Part shown: positions 44,407-53,115 of the stretch, piece after piece
How the letters are laid out: every line of letters begins with the position of its first letter
Position numbering within the stretch: the stretch's first letter is position 1
DNA from: Lentisalinibacter sediminis
GTDB taxonomy: Bacteria > Pseudomonadota > Gammaproteobacteria > Steroidobacterales > Woeseiaceae
Assembly: GCF_040706615.1 (NCBI RefSeq)
Contig: NZ_JAPDRF010000004.1
Span: 313,538 to 377,537 of the forward strand
Direction: 5' to 3'
Length of the DNA: 64,000 nucleotides
Made by a program: the position numbers and the translations under genes
Notes under the pieces: generated by a model
Told to the model about the DNA's origin: nothing
Seen by the model: only the letters and a program-made list of their open reading frames with translations
Databases searched by the model: none

Positions 44407-46203
44407 TCAGTGTACGCAGGCCTGGCCGGCCGCGAGGCAGCGGACCAGGGCCGGGCCCATGCTGGCCGCGTCGGGCCGGCGCGGATCCGACACACCGTAG
44501 AAGTAGCCGTCCCGGTACATCACCGACTGCAGGCTGCCCATGGACCAGCGCGCATCCGCCAGCTCGTGCCCGCGGCCGCGAAGCAGCGCCAGCGTGTCCG
44601 GGCTGAAGCCGGGTTCGATGCCCAGCACGTCCGGCATCCACTGGTGATGCACGCGCGGGACGTGGGTGGCATCGGCGATCCCCATGCCGTGGTCGATCAC
44701 GTTCACCAGCTGCTGCAGCACCGTGGTGATAATGCGGCTGCCGCCGGGCGTGCCGGTGGCGAGCAGGGGCTCGCCGTCCCTGAACACCAGTGTCGGCGTC
44801 ATGGACGACAGCGGCCGCTTGCCCGGCTCGATGGCGTTCGCCTCGCCGCCGAGCAGGCCAAAGGCGTTTGGCACGCCGGGTTTCGCCGAGAAGTCGTCCA
44901 TCTCGTTGTTCATCAGGATGCCCGTGCCGGGAATGGTGATGCCGGAGCCGTAGGAGAAGTTCAGGGTGTAGGTGTTGGCCGCCGCGTTGCCGTCGGCGTC
45001 CATCACCGAATAATGGGTGGTATCCCGGCTCTCCGCGGGTGGCGCCGTGCCGGGGCGGATCTCCGTGGAGGGTGTTGCCTCGTCCATGTCGATGGCGGCG
45101 GCCAGTTGCTTCGCGTAGTCCTCGCCCGTGAGCCAGTCGACCGGCACGTCGTAGTAGTCCGGATCGCCGAGGTGCTTGCTGCGGTCGGCATAGGCCCGGC
45201 GCATGACCTCGGCCAGCAGGTGCAGCCCGTCGGCGCTGCCGTAACCCAGCTCCGCTACGGGGAAACGCTCGAGCACGTTGAGCATCTGCACGATGTGTAC
45301 ACCGCCGGAACTCGGTGGCGGCATCAGCGCCACCCGGTGACCTCGATACTCGCCCACCACCGGTTCGCGCTCGACCACGCGGTACGCGGCCAGGTCCTCG
45401 AGGGTGATCAGTCCGCCGTTCGCCTGCATCTCGGCGGCGATCTTCTCGGCGATCGCGCCCTCGTAGAATGCGGTCGGGCCCTCCCGGGCGATCAGCGCCA
45501 GCGTGGCGGCCAGGTCCGGCTGGCGGAAGCGCTCGCCGCGCTGCCAGGCACTGCCGTCGGGCTTGAAGTAGGTCGCCGCCGTCGCGGGATGGTGCAACAG
45601 CCGCTCGCTCCAGCGCTGCAGGCTCCAGGCCATGTCGTGGCTCACCAGGAAGCCGTCCCGCGCCAGTTCGATCGCGGGCGCGATCACCTCCGGCCAGGAC
45701 ATCGTGCCGTAGCGGGTCAGGGCGTGGTGCATGCCTGCCACCGTGCCCGGCACGCCGGACGCACGATGGCTGAAGCGCGACGCTTCCTTGTCCACGTTGC
45801 CCTCGGCATCCAGGTACATGTCCCGTCCGGCCGCGGCCGGCGCCATCTCCCGGTAGTCGATGGCGATGGTGCGATCCTCCTCCGCGATATGGACCAGCAT
45901 GAAGCCGCCGCCGCCGAGATTGCCGGCGCGCGGCAGCGTCACCGCCAGAGTGAAACCCACCGCCACGGCCGCGTCCACGGCGTTGCCGCCCTCGGCGAGT
46001 ATGCGCGCGCCAACCTCCGTGGCGATCGCGTTCTGGCTGGCCACCATGCCCTCGGCATCGATCACCGGGTGATGGATGGCGTCGTAGCGGATGATTGGCT
46101 CGCCCGCAGGCTCCCGGGCCTCGAGGGCGGGGGCCAGAGCGGCCAGGGCGGCGAGGCCGACGGCGAGCGTGAGAGCGAGGCGTGCGGGCATGCGTGGCAA
46201 CAT
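44407..46203 (-). CDS. ggt: Gamma-glutamyltransferase (Ntn hydrolase)
   Basis: About 598 residues with a signal peptide (MLPRMPARLALTLAVGLAALAALAPALEA). The proenzyme cleaves itself before the Thr in ESRDTTHYSVMDADGNAAA; the new N-terminal Thr is the nucleophile. Other motifs are AGNLGGGGFMLVH, MPPPSSGGVHIVQMLN, and NNEMDDFSAKPG. It degrades glutathione and gamma-glutamyl compounds in the periplasm. ATG at 46203 was preferred because it precedes the signal peptide and follows AGGAG. It is divergent from the hydrolase gene. Confidence 0.94.
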   Translation of the reverse strand: MLPRMPARLALTLAVGLAALAALAPALEAREPAGEPIIRYDAIHHPVIDAEGMVASQNAIATEVGARILAEGGNAVDAAVAVGFTLAVTLPRAGNLGGGGFMLVHIAEEDRTIAIDYREMAPAAAGRDMYLDAEGNVDKEASRFSHRASGVPGTVAGMHHALTRYGTMSWPEVIAPAIELARDGFLVSHDMAWSLQRWSERLLHHPATAATYFKPDGSAWQRGERFRQPDLAATLALIAREGPTAFYEGAIAEKIAAEMQANGGLITLEDLAAYRVVEREPVVGEYRGHRVALMPPPSSGGVHIVQMLNVLERFPVAELGYGSADGLHLLAEVMRRAYADRSKHLGDPDYYDVPVDWLTGEDYAKQLAAAIDMDEATPSTEIRPGTAPPAESRDTTHYSVMDADGNAAANTYTLNFSYGSGITIPGTGILMNNEMDDFSAKPGVPNAFGLLGGEANAIEPGKRPLSSMTPTLVFRDGEPLLATGTPGGSRIITTVLQQLVNVIDHGMGIADATHVPRVHHQWMPDVLGIEPGFSPDTLALLRGRGHELADARWSMGSLQSVMYRDGYFYGVSDPRRPDAASMGPALVRCLAAGQACVH

Positions 46204-46322
46204 GTCAGGGAGTTCTCCTGGCGCCGCTGGGCGCCCTTCCGGGTCGGTGCAGCCCGTCAGTATAACGCGGCCGGATGATGTAGCATCTCCGCCCGAGCAC
46301 AATGATGCGTCGGGGAGAGAGC

Positions 46323-47219
46323 ATGGATCTGGATGAATGGCGACACCGTGGCCGCCGGGTGAAGGCGGGCGACCACGAGTTGTTCCTGATGGACACGGAC
46401 CCGGCCGGCGAACGCCCGGATACTGTCTTCTTCATCCACGGTTTCCCGACGGCGGGCTGGGACTTCCACCGTCTATTGCCCGGCCTCGAGCCCGGCTACC
46501 GGCTCGTCGTGCCGGACATGCTCGGCTTCGGATTCTCGGACAAGCCGAAACGCCACGATTACACCATCCACGAACAGGCGGACCTGCTGGAAGAGGTCAT
46601 TGCAGGCGTCGGGCTGGACCGCTTCCACGTGATGGCCCACGACTACGGCGATTCCGTGGCCCAGGAGATGCTGGCGCGGGACAACGCGAGGCCCCGCGAG
46701 GAGCGCCGGTGGCGGTCGCTGTGCCTGCTGAACGGCGGGCTGTTCCCGGAGACCCACCACGCCCGTCTCTCGCAGAAGCTGCTGCACGGGCCGCTGGGCC
46801 CGGTGATCGGCAGGCTGATGAGCCGGGGCACGCTGGAGCGCAACCTGCGTGCCGTGTTCGGGCCGCAGACGCCGCCGTCGGCGGAGGACCTCGACGCCTT
46901 CTGGACGCTGATCACCGAGAGCCGCGGCGACCACATCGCCCACCGGCTCATCCGCTATATCCGCGACCGCCGCCGCCATCGGGAGCGCTGGGTGCAGGCC
47001 CTGCGGACGGCCGCGATCCCGATCCAGCTGATCAATGGCTCGATGGACCCGGTGTCCGGCGCCCACATGGTAGCCCGCTACCGGGAACTCGTGAGCCAGC
47101 GCGACATCGTGGAGCTGCCGCGGATCGGCCACTATCCCCAGGTGGAGGCGCCGGAGGAGGTGCTCGCCCACTACCGGGAGTTTCTTGATGCGCACTTCCC
47201 TGCCGGGGAGAATGCCTGA
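46323..47219 (+). CDS. Alpha/beta hydrolase with Asp nucleophile (dehalogenase/epoxide-hydrolase-like)
   Basis: About 298 residues; the ATG at 46323 follows GGGGAGA. FFIHGFPTAGWDFHRLLPGL is the oxyanion region. The nucleophile elbow is MAHDYGDS with Asp at 107, as in haloalkane dehalogenases and epoxide hydrolases, not the Ser of esterases. The acid is Asp242 in NGSMDPVSG and the His is 270 in IGHYPQVE. A helical cap domain spans about 140-210. Halide-binding residues cannot be assigned by eye, so the reaction is open. The deacylase gene follows after 37 bases. Confidence 0.87.
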   Translation: MDLDEWRHRGRRVKAGDHELFLMDTDPAGERPDTVFFIHGFPTAGWDFHRLLPGLEPGYRLVVPDMLGFGFSDKPKRHDYTIHEQADLLEEVIAGVGLDRFHVMAHDYGDSVAQEMLARDNARPREERRWRSLCLLNGGLFPETHHARLSQKLLHGPLGPVIGRLMSRGTLERNLRAVFGPQTPPSAEDLDAFWTLITESRGDHIAHRLIRYIRDRRRHRERWVQALRTAAIPIQLINGSMDPVSGAHMVARYRELVSQRDIVELPRIGHYPQVEAPEEVLAHYREFLDAHFPAGENA

Positions 47220-47256
47220 CTTGCCACCATTGCCTGCAGAGGGGGAGGAATCACCG

Positions 47257-49128
47257 GTGACCGATAAGTTCTGGGATCTGCTGATCCGGGAAGCCAAAGT
47301 ATTCGACGGCTCGGGAGAGCCGCCGCGGGTGGAGGACGTCGCGGTGCGCGACGGCCGGATCGCGGCCCGGGGTATCGGCCTGCCGGAATCCGGCGCGGCC
47401 GAGGTGATCGACGCCGACGGCAAGTGGCTGATGCCCGGCCTGCTGGACATCCACACCCACTTCGACCTGGAGGTGGAGATCGCCCCCGGCCTGCCCGAGG
47501 CGGTGCGCCACGGCACCACCACGGTGGTGGTGGCGAACTGCAGCCTCGGGCTCGCCTTCGGCAACCAGCGCCGGGACGGCGCGGACCCCGTGGTCGACTG
47601 CTTCGCCCGCGTGGAGAACGTGCCGAAGCACGTGCTCTCCAAGGTCGCGGACCAGGCCGACTGGCACGACAGCGGGGCCTACCTGGAGCACCTGGATTCG
47701 CTGCCGCTCGGCGCGAACATCGTGACGATGATCCCGCATTCCATGCTGCGCATCGAGGTAATGGGCCTCGATGACAGCATCAGCCGCGAGCCCACCGAAG
47801 CCGAACTCGACGAGATGGCGGCGCTGCTGGACAAGGGCATGCGCCAGGGCTACGCCGGCTTTTCCACCGACGCCCTGCCCTTCCACTATCTGGCAAACGA
47901 CCCGCACCGGGATCGCAAGATACCCACGCAGTACGGCAGCTACGGCGAGCTGAAGCGGCTGACCGGGGTGGTGCGCCGCCACGGCCGGGTATGGCAGGCC
48001 ACACCGCCCAAGGACAGCGTAGGCCAGACGCTGAGGAACCTTCTGCTCACCAGCGGCCGGCTGCACGGCAAGCCGCTGAAGACCACCGTGGTGGCCGCGC
48101 TGGACGTGGCCACGAACCGGGGTATCGCAAAGCTGGGCATGGTGCTCGCGCGGCTGCTGAACTCCCGCGCCGTCGACGGCCGCTTCGCGCTGCAGGCGCT
48201 GGCCGGCCGGTTCAAGGTGTGGTCGGAGGGTCCGATCAATCCGATCTTCGAGGAGATCCCCGTCCTGCGGCAGCTGAATATGACGGACCTGGAGGACCGG
48301 GCAGCCCGCCGTGCGCTGCTGGAAGACCCGTTGTTCGTCCGCGACTTCCGGGAGATGTGGCACAAGGGCAAGAGCGGTTTCGGCCTGGACGCGATCAAGC
48401 GGCGGCTGAAGCGCGAGGACCTCGCCTTCGGTCGCTCCCTGGAGGACATGGTGGTGGACCGCTGTCCGGTGCCGGACTGGGCGGGCGAGGCGATGTCCGA
48501 CATCCACGAGCGGCTCGGGAGCTGGCAGGCGGGCGACCGTTCGATGGCCCGATCCGAGGCCGAGAGCGAGGCTTTCGCCAGCTTCCCGGACCCGATACGG
48601 GACGACGCCGATTTCTTCCTGCATCTGCTGAAGGTCTACGACACGGACCTGTACTGGTACATGATCACGGCCAACCGGGATGCAGAGATGACCCGTCAGC
48701 TGATCATGCACCCGAAGCTGCTTCCAGGCTTCAACGACTCGGGCGCTCATCTCACCAACATGGCGTTCTACGACTGCAATCTGCGGGCACTGCAGCTGGC
48801 CTCGGCGGACGGCGACGAGGGTGTAGCCTACATGGTGCGGCGGCTGACCCGGGACCCGGCGGCGTTCTTCGGCATCCCGGCGGGACGCATCGACCCGGGC
48901 TCGGCGGCGGACATCGCCATCGTGGACCCGGAGGCGCTGGCCGGCTACGACGCGGAAGCCAACATCCGCAGCGTCTACCGGGAGGACTTCGAGCACAGCC
49001 AGCTCGTGAACCGCTCCGACGGTGTGGTGCCGTGGGTGATCGTCGGCGGGCGGCTGGTCTGGCAGGACGACGCCTACACGCCCGCGTTCGGGAAGGAGAA
49101 ATGCGGCCGCGTCCTGCGCGCCGCCTGA
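47257..49128 (+). CDS. N-acyl-D-amino-acid deacylase-like amidohydrolase
   Basis: About 623 residues from a GTG preceded by a strong GGGGGAGGAA site. The D-aminoacylase-type amidohydrolase features are LLIREAKVFDGSGEPPRVEDVAVRDGRIAA, the metal motif GLLDIHTHFDLEVEI, the bridging-Cys region VVVANCSLGLAFG, QGYAGFSTDALPFH, GFNDSGAHLTNM and the terminal GSAADIAIVDPE. The family deacylates N-acyl-D-amino acids or related D-compounds, but many members are unassigned, and this one is longer than classical enzymes. It is probably co-transcribed with the upstream hydrolase. Confidence 0.86.
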   Translation: MTDKFWDLLIREAKVFDGSGEPPRVEDVAVRDGRIAARGIGLPESGAAEVIDADGKWLMPGLLDIHTHFDLEVEIAPGLPEAVRHGTTTVVVANCSLGLAFGNQRRDGADPVVDCFARVENVPKHVLSKVADQADWHDSGAYLEHLDSLPLGANIVTMIPHSMLRIEVMGLDDSISREPTEAELDEMAALLDKGMRQGYAGFSTDALPFHYLANDPHRDRKIPTQYGSYGELKRLTGVVRRHGRVWQATPPKDSVGQTLRNLLLTSGRLHGKPLKTTVVAALDVATNRGIAKLGMVLARLLNSRAVDGRFALQALAGRFKVWSEGPINPIFEEIPVLRQLNMTDLEDRAARRALLEDPLFVRDFREMWHKGKSGFGLDAIKRRLKREDLAFGRSLEDMVVDRCPVPDWAGEAMSDIHERLGSWQAGDRSMARSEAESEAFASFPDPIRDDADFFLHLLKVYDTDLYWYMITANRDAEMTRQLIMHPKLLPGFNDSGAHLTNMAFYDCNLRALQLASADGDEGVAYMVRRLTRDPAAFFGIPAGRIDPGSAADIAIVDPEALAGYDAEANIRSVYREDFEHSQLVNRSDGVVPWVIVGGRLVWQDDAYTPAFGKEKCGRVLRAA

Positions 49129-49131
49129 GTG

Positions 49132-49174
49132 GCGGGAACGGTCAGGCCGATTCGACTGCGCTGACCGTTCCCGC
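49132..49174. terminator. Large inverted repeat between convergent genes
   Basis: GCGGGAACGGTCAG and CTGACCGTTCCCGC form a perfect 14-base stem around a 15-base loop, starting 4 bases after the deacylase stop and 33 bases before the end of the gene on the other strand. There is no T-tract. It probably serves as a shared transcript end. Confidence 0.55.
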
Positions 49175-49206
49175 GACGATGCTCACGACAATGCTGATGA
49201 CGCTCC

Positions 49207-49998
49207 TCAGTCGCCAATTGCGAGCGGCATGCGCGCGCGGCCGAAGTTGGCTTTCGAGGGCTGTGCGCCGATGACTTCCAGCGTGTAGGCACCGGGCTCG
49301 GGCGGCGTCACCGCACCGTTGAAGCGGCTGGGCTCGCCGGCGTAGTCGAGCGCGCCGGTGGCGACGACCTCGCCGTCGCGAAGCAGCCGCGCCGTGAGTT
49401 CGACGGTATCGGCGTCCCAGAGTCCGCCGGGGGTGAGCGGACAGCCGCACATCATGCCGACGTTGACCAGCACCCGGATCGGCTCGCCCGCCGCGTCGGC
49501 GGCTGCCTGCAGGATCTCGATGTTCAGGCCGTGCAGCGTCAGCACGACTCCGTCGCCGGTGATCTCCGCCCCCGGCGTGATAAGCATCTCGGTCGAGGCC
49601 CGCATACTCGCGTCCGGATTGCCGAGCGGGCCGGTTGCGCTGATGCGCACGATGGTCGGCTCGTCGATATCGAATTCCGCCACGAAGACTGCAGCGCCAT
49701 CGGTGTCGAACAGCACGGTATCGCGTTCCTGGGGATCCAGCCGCATGATCTTCTGCGTATCGCCGGTGGCGCCCCGGTGGGCGCCCTGGGCGAGCACCTC
49801 GCCGGTGGCGGTGTCCGTGACCGTCACCCAGGTCCCGCCGACGCCGCTGCCGATGAGCTTGGCGTCCTGGGACAGGACGTGCACGGGGATGCGGGTGGTC
49901 TCCGCGCCGGCCGCGGCGGGCATTGCCATAGCCATAGCCAGTACTGTCGCCGTGGCCAGCCACGTCATCGTGGCAGTCACCAGTTTCCCTGCAGGCAT
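49207..49998 (-). CDS. Secreted protein of unknown function
   Basis: A 263-residue protein with AGGAGG upstream and a signal peptide (MPAGKLVTATMTWLATATVLAMAMAMPAAAGA). The mature part looks like beta-sandwich domains: RIPVHVLSQDAKLIGSGVGGTWVTVTD, a central VVLTLHGLNIEIL segment, and a C-terminal Ig-like PGAYTLEVIGAQPSKANFGRAR. A CGC motif in NVGMMCGCPLTPGG could bind a metal or form a redox pair. I do not recognise the family. It is the last gene of the sulfide-linked run, 64 bases after the haem lipoprotein gene. Confidence 0.75.
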   Translation of the reverse strand: MPAGKLVTATMTWLATATVLAMAMAMPAAAGAETTRIPVHVLSQDAKLIGSGVGGTWVTVTDTATGEVLAQGAHRGATGDTQKIMRLDPQERDTVLFDTDGAAVFVAEFDIDEPTIVRISATGPLGNPDASMRASTEMLITPGAEITGDGVVLTLHGLNIEILQAAADAAGEPIRVLVNVGMMCGCPLTPGGLWDADTVELTARLLRDGEVVATGALDYAGEPSRFNGAVTPPEPGAYTLEVIGAQPSKANFGRARMPLAIGD

Positions 49999-50062
49999 CT
50001 GATCCTCCTGTTGTCGTTGCAGCCCGGTGTTTGCCGGGTCGGTAGGGACGGCCCCGCCGGCG

Positions 50063-50683
50063 TCATCGCACGACGAAGGCGCCGCGAAGGTCACCGGCAC
50101 TGTAACCGGTCGCGCGGTCCTGCGGGTAGCGCTTCGCGATCGCTTCGGCCACGGCCTCCGGCACGTCGCTGCCGTGGCACATGAGGCACGGCGGCTCGAC
50201 CACGATGGGCTTCATCCAGAGGAAGTCGCCGCCGTCGCTCGCGAACGGCTCCAGCGCGGCGGCAGGCGTGCCGGCGTCGATCTTGTTGCGCCACAGCGCG
50301 AGCACGGCGCGCTCACGGGCATCCGGGGCGTTGTCCGGATTGCGCGTCTTCAGGCTCGTGCGCGACACCGTGAGGCCGGCATCCGCCGAGACCTCGCGCG
50401 CAATCTCCGGCGCCTCTTCGGAACACACGCGGATGGCCGCGACGGGGCCCTCGCTGCCGATGGTCTCCATCAAGCGGGACTTGAGGCGCTGGCCGAGTTC
50501 GGAGGTTGCCGCCCTGGCTTGCTCCGCCTTCTGCGGCGAAACCTTCTGCGCGCTCGGCTCTGCCGGCGGCTCGGTCCCGCAGGCGGTGATCAGCGCCGCA
50601 ACCGCCAGCGCGCCGGTCAGACGGCCGGCGCGCCGCGCAGACAAGTTGGGAAAGTTGCAAAAGTTCGGTCCGGCACCTGTCAT
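50063..50683 (-). CDS. DUF3365-like haem lipoprotein
   Basis: About 206 residues. A lipoprotein signal ends in LITAC with Cys35, after a positive RRAGR. The mature domain resembles DUF3365/Tll0287-like sensors (VCSEEAPEIAREVSADAGLTVSRTSLKTRNPDNAPDARE) and has one c-type haem motif CLMCH at 166-170. It probably sits on the inner or outer membrane facing the periplasm. The ATG overlaps the DUF2892 stop, and its first residues MTGAGPNFCNFPNLS are encoded by the dispersed GGTGCCGGACC repeat, an example of a repeat becoming part of a signal peptide. Confidence 0.82.
   Translation of the reverse strand: MTGAGPNFCNFPNLSARRAGRLTGALAVAALITACGTEPPAEPSAQKVSPQKAEQARAATSELGQRLKSRLMETIGSEGPVAAIRVCSEEAPEIAREVSADAGLTVSRTSLKTRNPDNAPDARERAVLALWRNKIDAGTPAAALEPFASDGGDFLWMKPIVVEPPCLMCHGSDVPEAVAEAIAKRYPQDRATGYSAGDLRGAFVVR
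50643..50681 (-). repeat. Dispersed GGTGCCGGACC repeat, copy inside a coding sequence
   Basis: AAGTTCGGTCCGGCACCTGT preceded by AAAGTTGCAA matches the other copies. On the minus strand it begins at the start codon of the haem lipoprotein and overlaps the DUF2892 stop codon, so it links the two genes. Confidence 0.85.
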
Positions 50684-50889
50684 GTTGTTGCCAGTTCCTT
50701 CTCGGTGCGCATGCCGAGTTTGTGCATGACCATCGCGGCCGGGCAGAAGCCCGTGAAGGCGCTCTGCAGCAGATTCGCGCCCACGAAGACCGTGAGCCAG
50801 ACGAACCACGGGTGCACGAAGTAGGTCAGGAAGACCGAGAGCAGGACCATGAAGCCTGCGAATGCGAAGATGCCTCTTTCGACGGACAT
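50680..50889 (-). CDS. DUF2892 small membrane protein
   Basis: A 69-residue protein with two transmembrane helices (about 5-25 and 28-48) and the DUF2892 ending SAFTGFCPAAMVMHKLGM. The domain is known as the membrane anchor of YgaP-type rhodaneses and as a stand-alone partner in sulfur-handling operons. That fits the sulfide oxidase and persulfide dioxygenase genes of the same run. AGGAGGAG precedes the ATG. It overlaps the next gene by 4 bases. Confidence 0.9.
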   Translation of the reverse strand: MSVERGIFAFAGFMVLLSVFLTYFVHPWFVWLTVFVGANLLQSAFTGFCPAAMVMHKLGMRTEKELATT

Positions 50890-50921
50890 GATGTCTCCTC
50901 CTGTAGTCACTGGATTCTCGC

Positions 50922-52283
50922 TCAATAGTGGTAGCGGATACGCACGTAAAGATTGCTGTTGTCTTCGAGCTGGCCGAAGAACGTGTGATCGTCCCGGCCG
51001 CCGAACCAGTTGCCGCCGGCGGTGAGCTGCCATTCATCGCTCTGGCGGAATGTCACCGACGGGCGCAGATAGAAGTCCTCGTCCGAGGGCGAGAGGAACG
51101 TGAACAGGGACAGCGTCCAGCGGTCCTGGGCGATGCGGTACGTCAGCCTGTTCGTGAGTACCTGGCGGTATTCCTCGGGCTCGAACTGCGGCGCCGGCGA
51201 GTTCGCGATCAGCGCGTCGTGGTCCCGGGTGACTTCCACGTAGTACTGGAAGCCGGCGGTGAAATTGGCCACCAGCTCGCGCTCGAACCCGGCCAGGAAG
51301 CGCACCTGGCTGTTGGGGACGGCCGGATCGTCGCCGTCCTCGTCGTCCCGTGAGTCGTACCAGGCGAATTCCGCATTGAAGAGGCCGGACCACAGCGGCA
51401 GCCGCAAGCTGGCGCCGAGCGACGTCAGCGGCGCGAAAGTGAGCCGCCCGTCGGCGTCCACCGCCGTCGGCTGCTTGAAGTAGCCGTAATAGCCGTAGGC
51501 GGCGTATTCCACGCCGCGCACCGTCTTGTACAGCCGCAGCGCCAGCTCGTACCGGCTCGGTTCCACCGCGCCGATCGGCGGGTCCGGCGCCACCACCTGG
51601 CCGGCCTGCGGCGAGAAAAACGAGAAACGCCGGCCGGTGAGATACTCGTCGGGCTGGTAGCGGGGCGTCCACGCCACTTCCACGTTGGCGAGATCGTTAT
51701 AGAAGCCCGCCCGCAGCGTGTCCGACGGCGCCTTCAGGTACTCGTCGTCGCGACCGGCGAAGAAGGAGACGAAGTCCTTCGGAAACAGGTCGTTCAGGAA
51801 CAGGAGATCGCCGGTACCCCACGTGAGCACCTGGCGGCCCGCGGTGACGTCGATGTCCTCCGTCGGCGAGAAAGCGACGGTCAGGTCGCGTATCTCCACC
51901 TCGAAGTCGCTCGTCACCGCATCGTACCAGACGTCGCCCACAGCATTCGCCTCGAGCGCCTCGCCGATCCACTCGGCCTCGGCACGCAGGCGGGCATCGC
52001 CCAGCGTCATGCGCCGGTTCACCGGGCCGTCGCTGTCGGCCCGCATGCCCGCGGCGAGTTCCGCGAATCCGGTGACGACGATGCCGCCGCCTTCGTCTTC
52101 CCAGCCGTCGCCCCAGTCCTCGGCCCACTCTTCACCGCTCTCCTCTGCCCACGGATCCTCGCCGCCCTCGCTCACCCCCTCGTCCGCCCCCTCATCCGCC
52201 CACGGGTCTTGCTCCCGGGCCGCGGCGGGGCCGGCGGCGAGCATCAGCGCCGCCAGCAGGGTGATGGCGAGGACTCGGGGCAT
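50922..52283 (-). CDS. Outer-membrane beta-barrel protein (DUF1302-like)
   Basis: A 453-residue protein with signal peptide MPRVLAITLLAALMLAAGPAAA and a barrel ending in NSNLYVRIRYHY. VTAGRQVLTWGTGDLLFLNDLFPKDF is typical of DUF1302/alginate-export-like barrels. Between them residues about 25-68 form an acidic, Trp-rich segment (repeated DPWADE, DPWAEE, EEWAED, DWGDGW units) not expected in a barrel. It could bind a partner or cations in the periplasm. It overlaps the LolA-like gene by 1 base, and the pair with the RND gene suggests an export route. Confidence 0.84.
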   Translation of the reverse strand: MPRVLAITLLAALMLAAGPAAAREQDPWADEGADEGVSEGGEDPWAEESGEEWAEDWGDGWEDEGGGIVVTGFAELAAGMRADSDGPVNRRMTLGDARLRAEAEWIGEALEANAVGDVWYDAVTSDFEVEIRDLTVAFSPTEDIDVTAGRQVLTWGTGDLLFLNDLFPKDFVSFFAGRDDEYLKAPSDTLRAGFYNDLANVEVAWTPRYQPDEYLTGRRFSFFSPQAGQVVAPDPPIGAVEPSRYELALRLYKTVRGVEYAAYGYYGYFKQPTAVDADGRLTFAPLTSLGASLRLPLWSGLFNAEFAWYDSRDDEDGDDPAVPNSQVRFLAGFERELVANFTAGFQYYVEVTRDHDALIANSPAPQFEPEEYRQVLTNRLTYRIAQDRWTLSLFTFLSPSDEDFYLRPSVTFRQSDEWQLTAGGNWFGGRDDHTFFGQLEDNSNLYVRIRYHY

Positions 52284-53098
52284 CAGCTACCGCCCTCCGT
52301 GCGCTCCAGCCACTCACGGGGCGGGCGGCGCAGCGAGCGCTCGGTGAAGATGTCGGCGGGCAGGCCGATGTCGTAGTCGATGAAACGGAACTGCATGAGC
52401 GTGTAGCCGCCCAGCGACTTGTCCTCGACCCGGCTCTTGGTCACCGTCGGGAAACCCTCGATGGTCTCGACGGCCCCCGCCTCGATCGTACGGTACGTCT
52501 CGCCGGCGGCGTTGCGGTATTCGATGCGCATCGGCAGCCAGGTCTCCTTGTCGATCCAGGTGGTGTAGTCGCTGAACTCCACCACATCCGGGTCCTTCGG
52601 GATGTGGCGCAGCACGTAGTAGTCCTCGGTCTCCTCGACGAACTCGTGCTCGTCCTCCTCCGGGCTGCGGCCGGAGACGTCCTCGTAGAAGTAGTGCGCG
52701 CCGACGAAGCTCGTGCGCTTGTCCCCGGCGGAGATGCGTTTCACGAGATCCAGGCCCGGCAGGTACAGCCAGCGGTCGTCGTCACGGCCGACGTGCTTCT
52801 TCACCAGGAAGGTGGTGCCGCGCACGTCGGAGGGCCGGCTGAACACCACCAGGAACTCCTGGTCGCCGCCATCCTCGACGTCCCGGCGCAGGATGGTGAA
52901 CTGGCGCCGCTGCTCACGGCCCTGCTCGTCGTAAATGACCATGCGCACCTCGGAGCGGCCGTCGTCGCCGGCGTAGTAGGCGGCGAGATTGGCCTTCTCG
53001 ACGATGGTGTCGACGTCGGGTGCGGACTGGCCGGCCGCTGCGAGCGGCAGTGCCAGCACGGCCGCGAGCCCGATCAGTTTGGTCCTGGGGTGGATCAT
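52283..53098 (-). CDS. LolA-like outer-membrane lipoprotein-sorting protein
   Basis: A 271-residue periplasmic protein with signal peptide MIHPRTKLIGLAAVLALPLAAAG. The LolA-like fold (PF17131 type) shows in SEVRMVIYDEQGREQRRQFTILRRD, FLVVFSRPSDVRGTTFLVKKH, WLYLPGLDLVKRISAGDKRTSFVGAHYFYEDVSGR. These proteins occur beside MMPL-type RND transporters and are thought to carry lipids or hydrophobic molecules across the periplasm. Position between the RND and barrel genes fits that idea. Confidence 0.87.
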   Translation of the reverse strand: MIHPRTKLIGLAAVLALPLAAAGQSAPDVDTIVEKANLAAYYAGDDGRSEVRMVIYDEQGREQRRQFTILRRDVEDGGDQEFLVVFSRPSDVRGTTFLVKKHVGRDDDRWLYLPGLDLVKRISAGDKRTSFVGAHYFYEDVSGRSPEEDEHEFVEETEDYYVLRHIPKDPDVVEFSDYTTWIDKETWLPMRIEYRNAAGETYRTIEAGAVETIEGFPTVTKSRVEDKSLGGYTLMQFRFIDYDIGLPADIFTERSLRRPPREWLERTEGGS

Positions 53099-53115
53099 CT
53101 CTGTACCTCCTTGCT

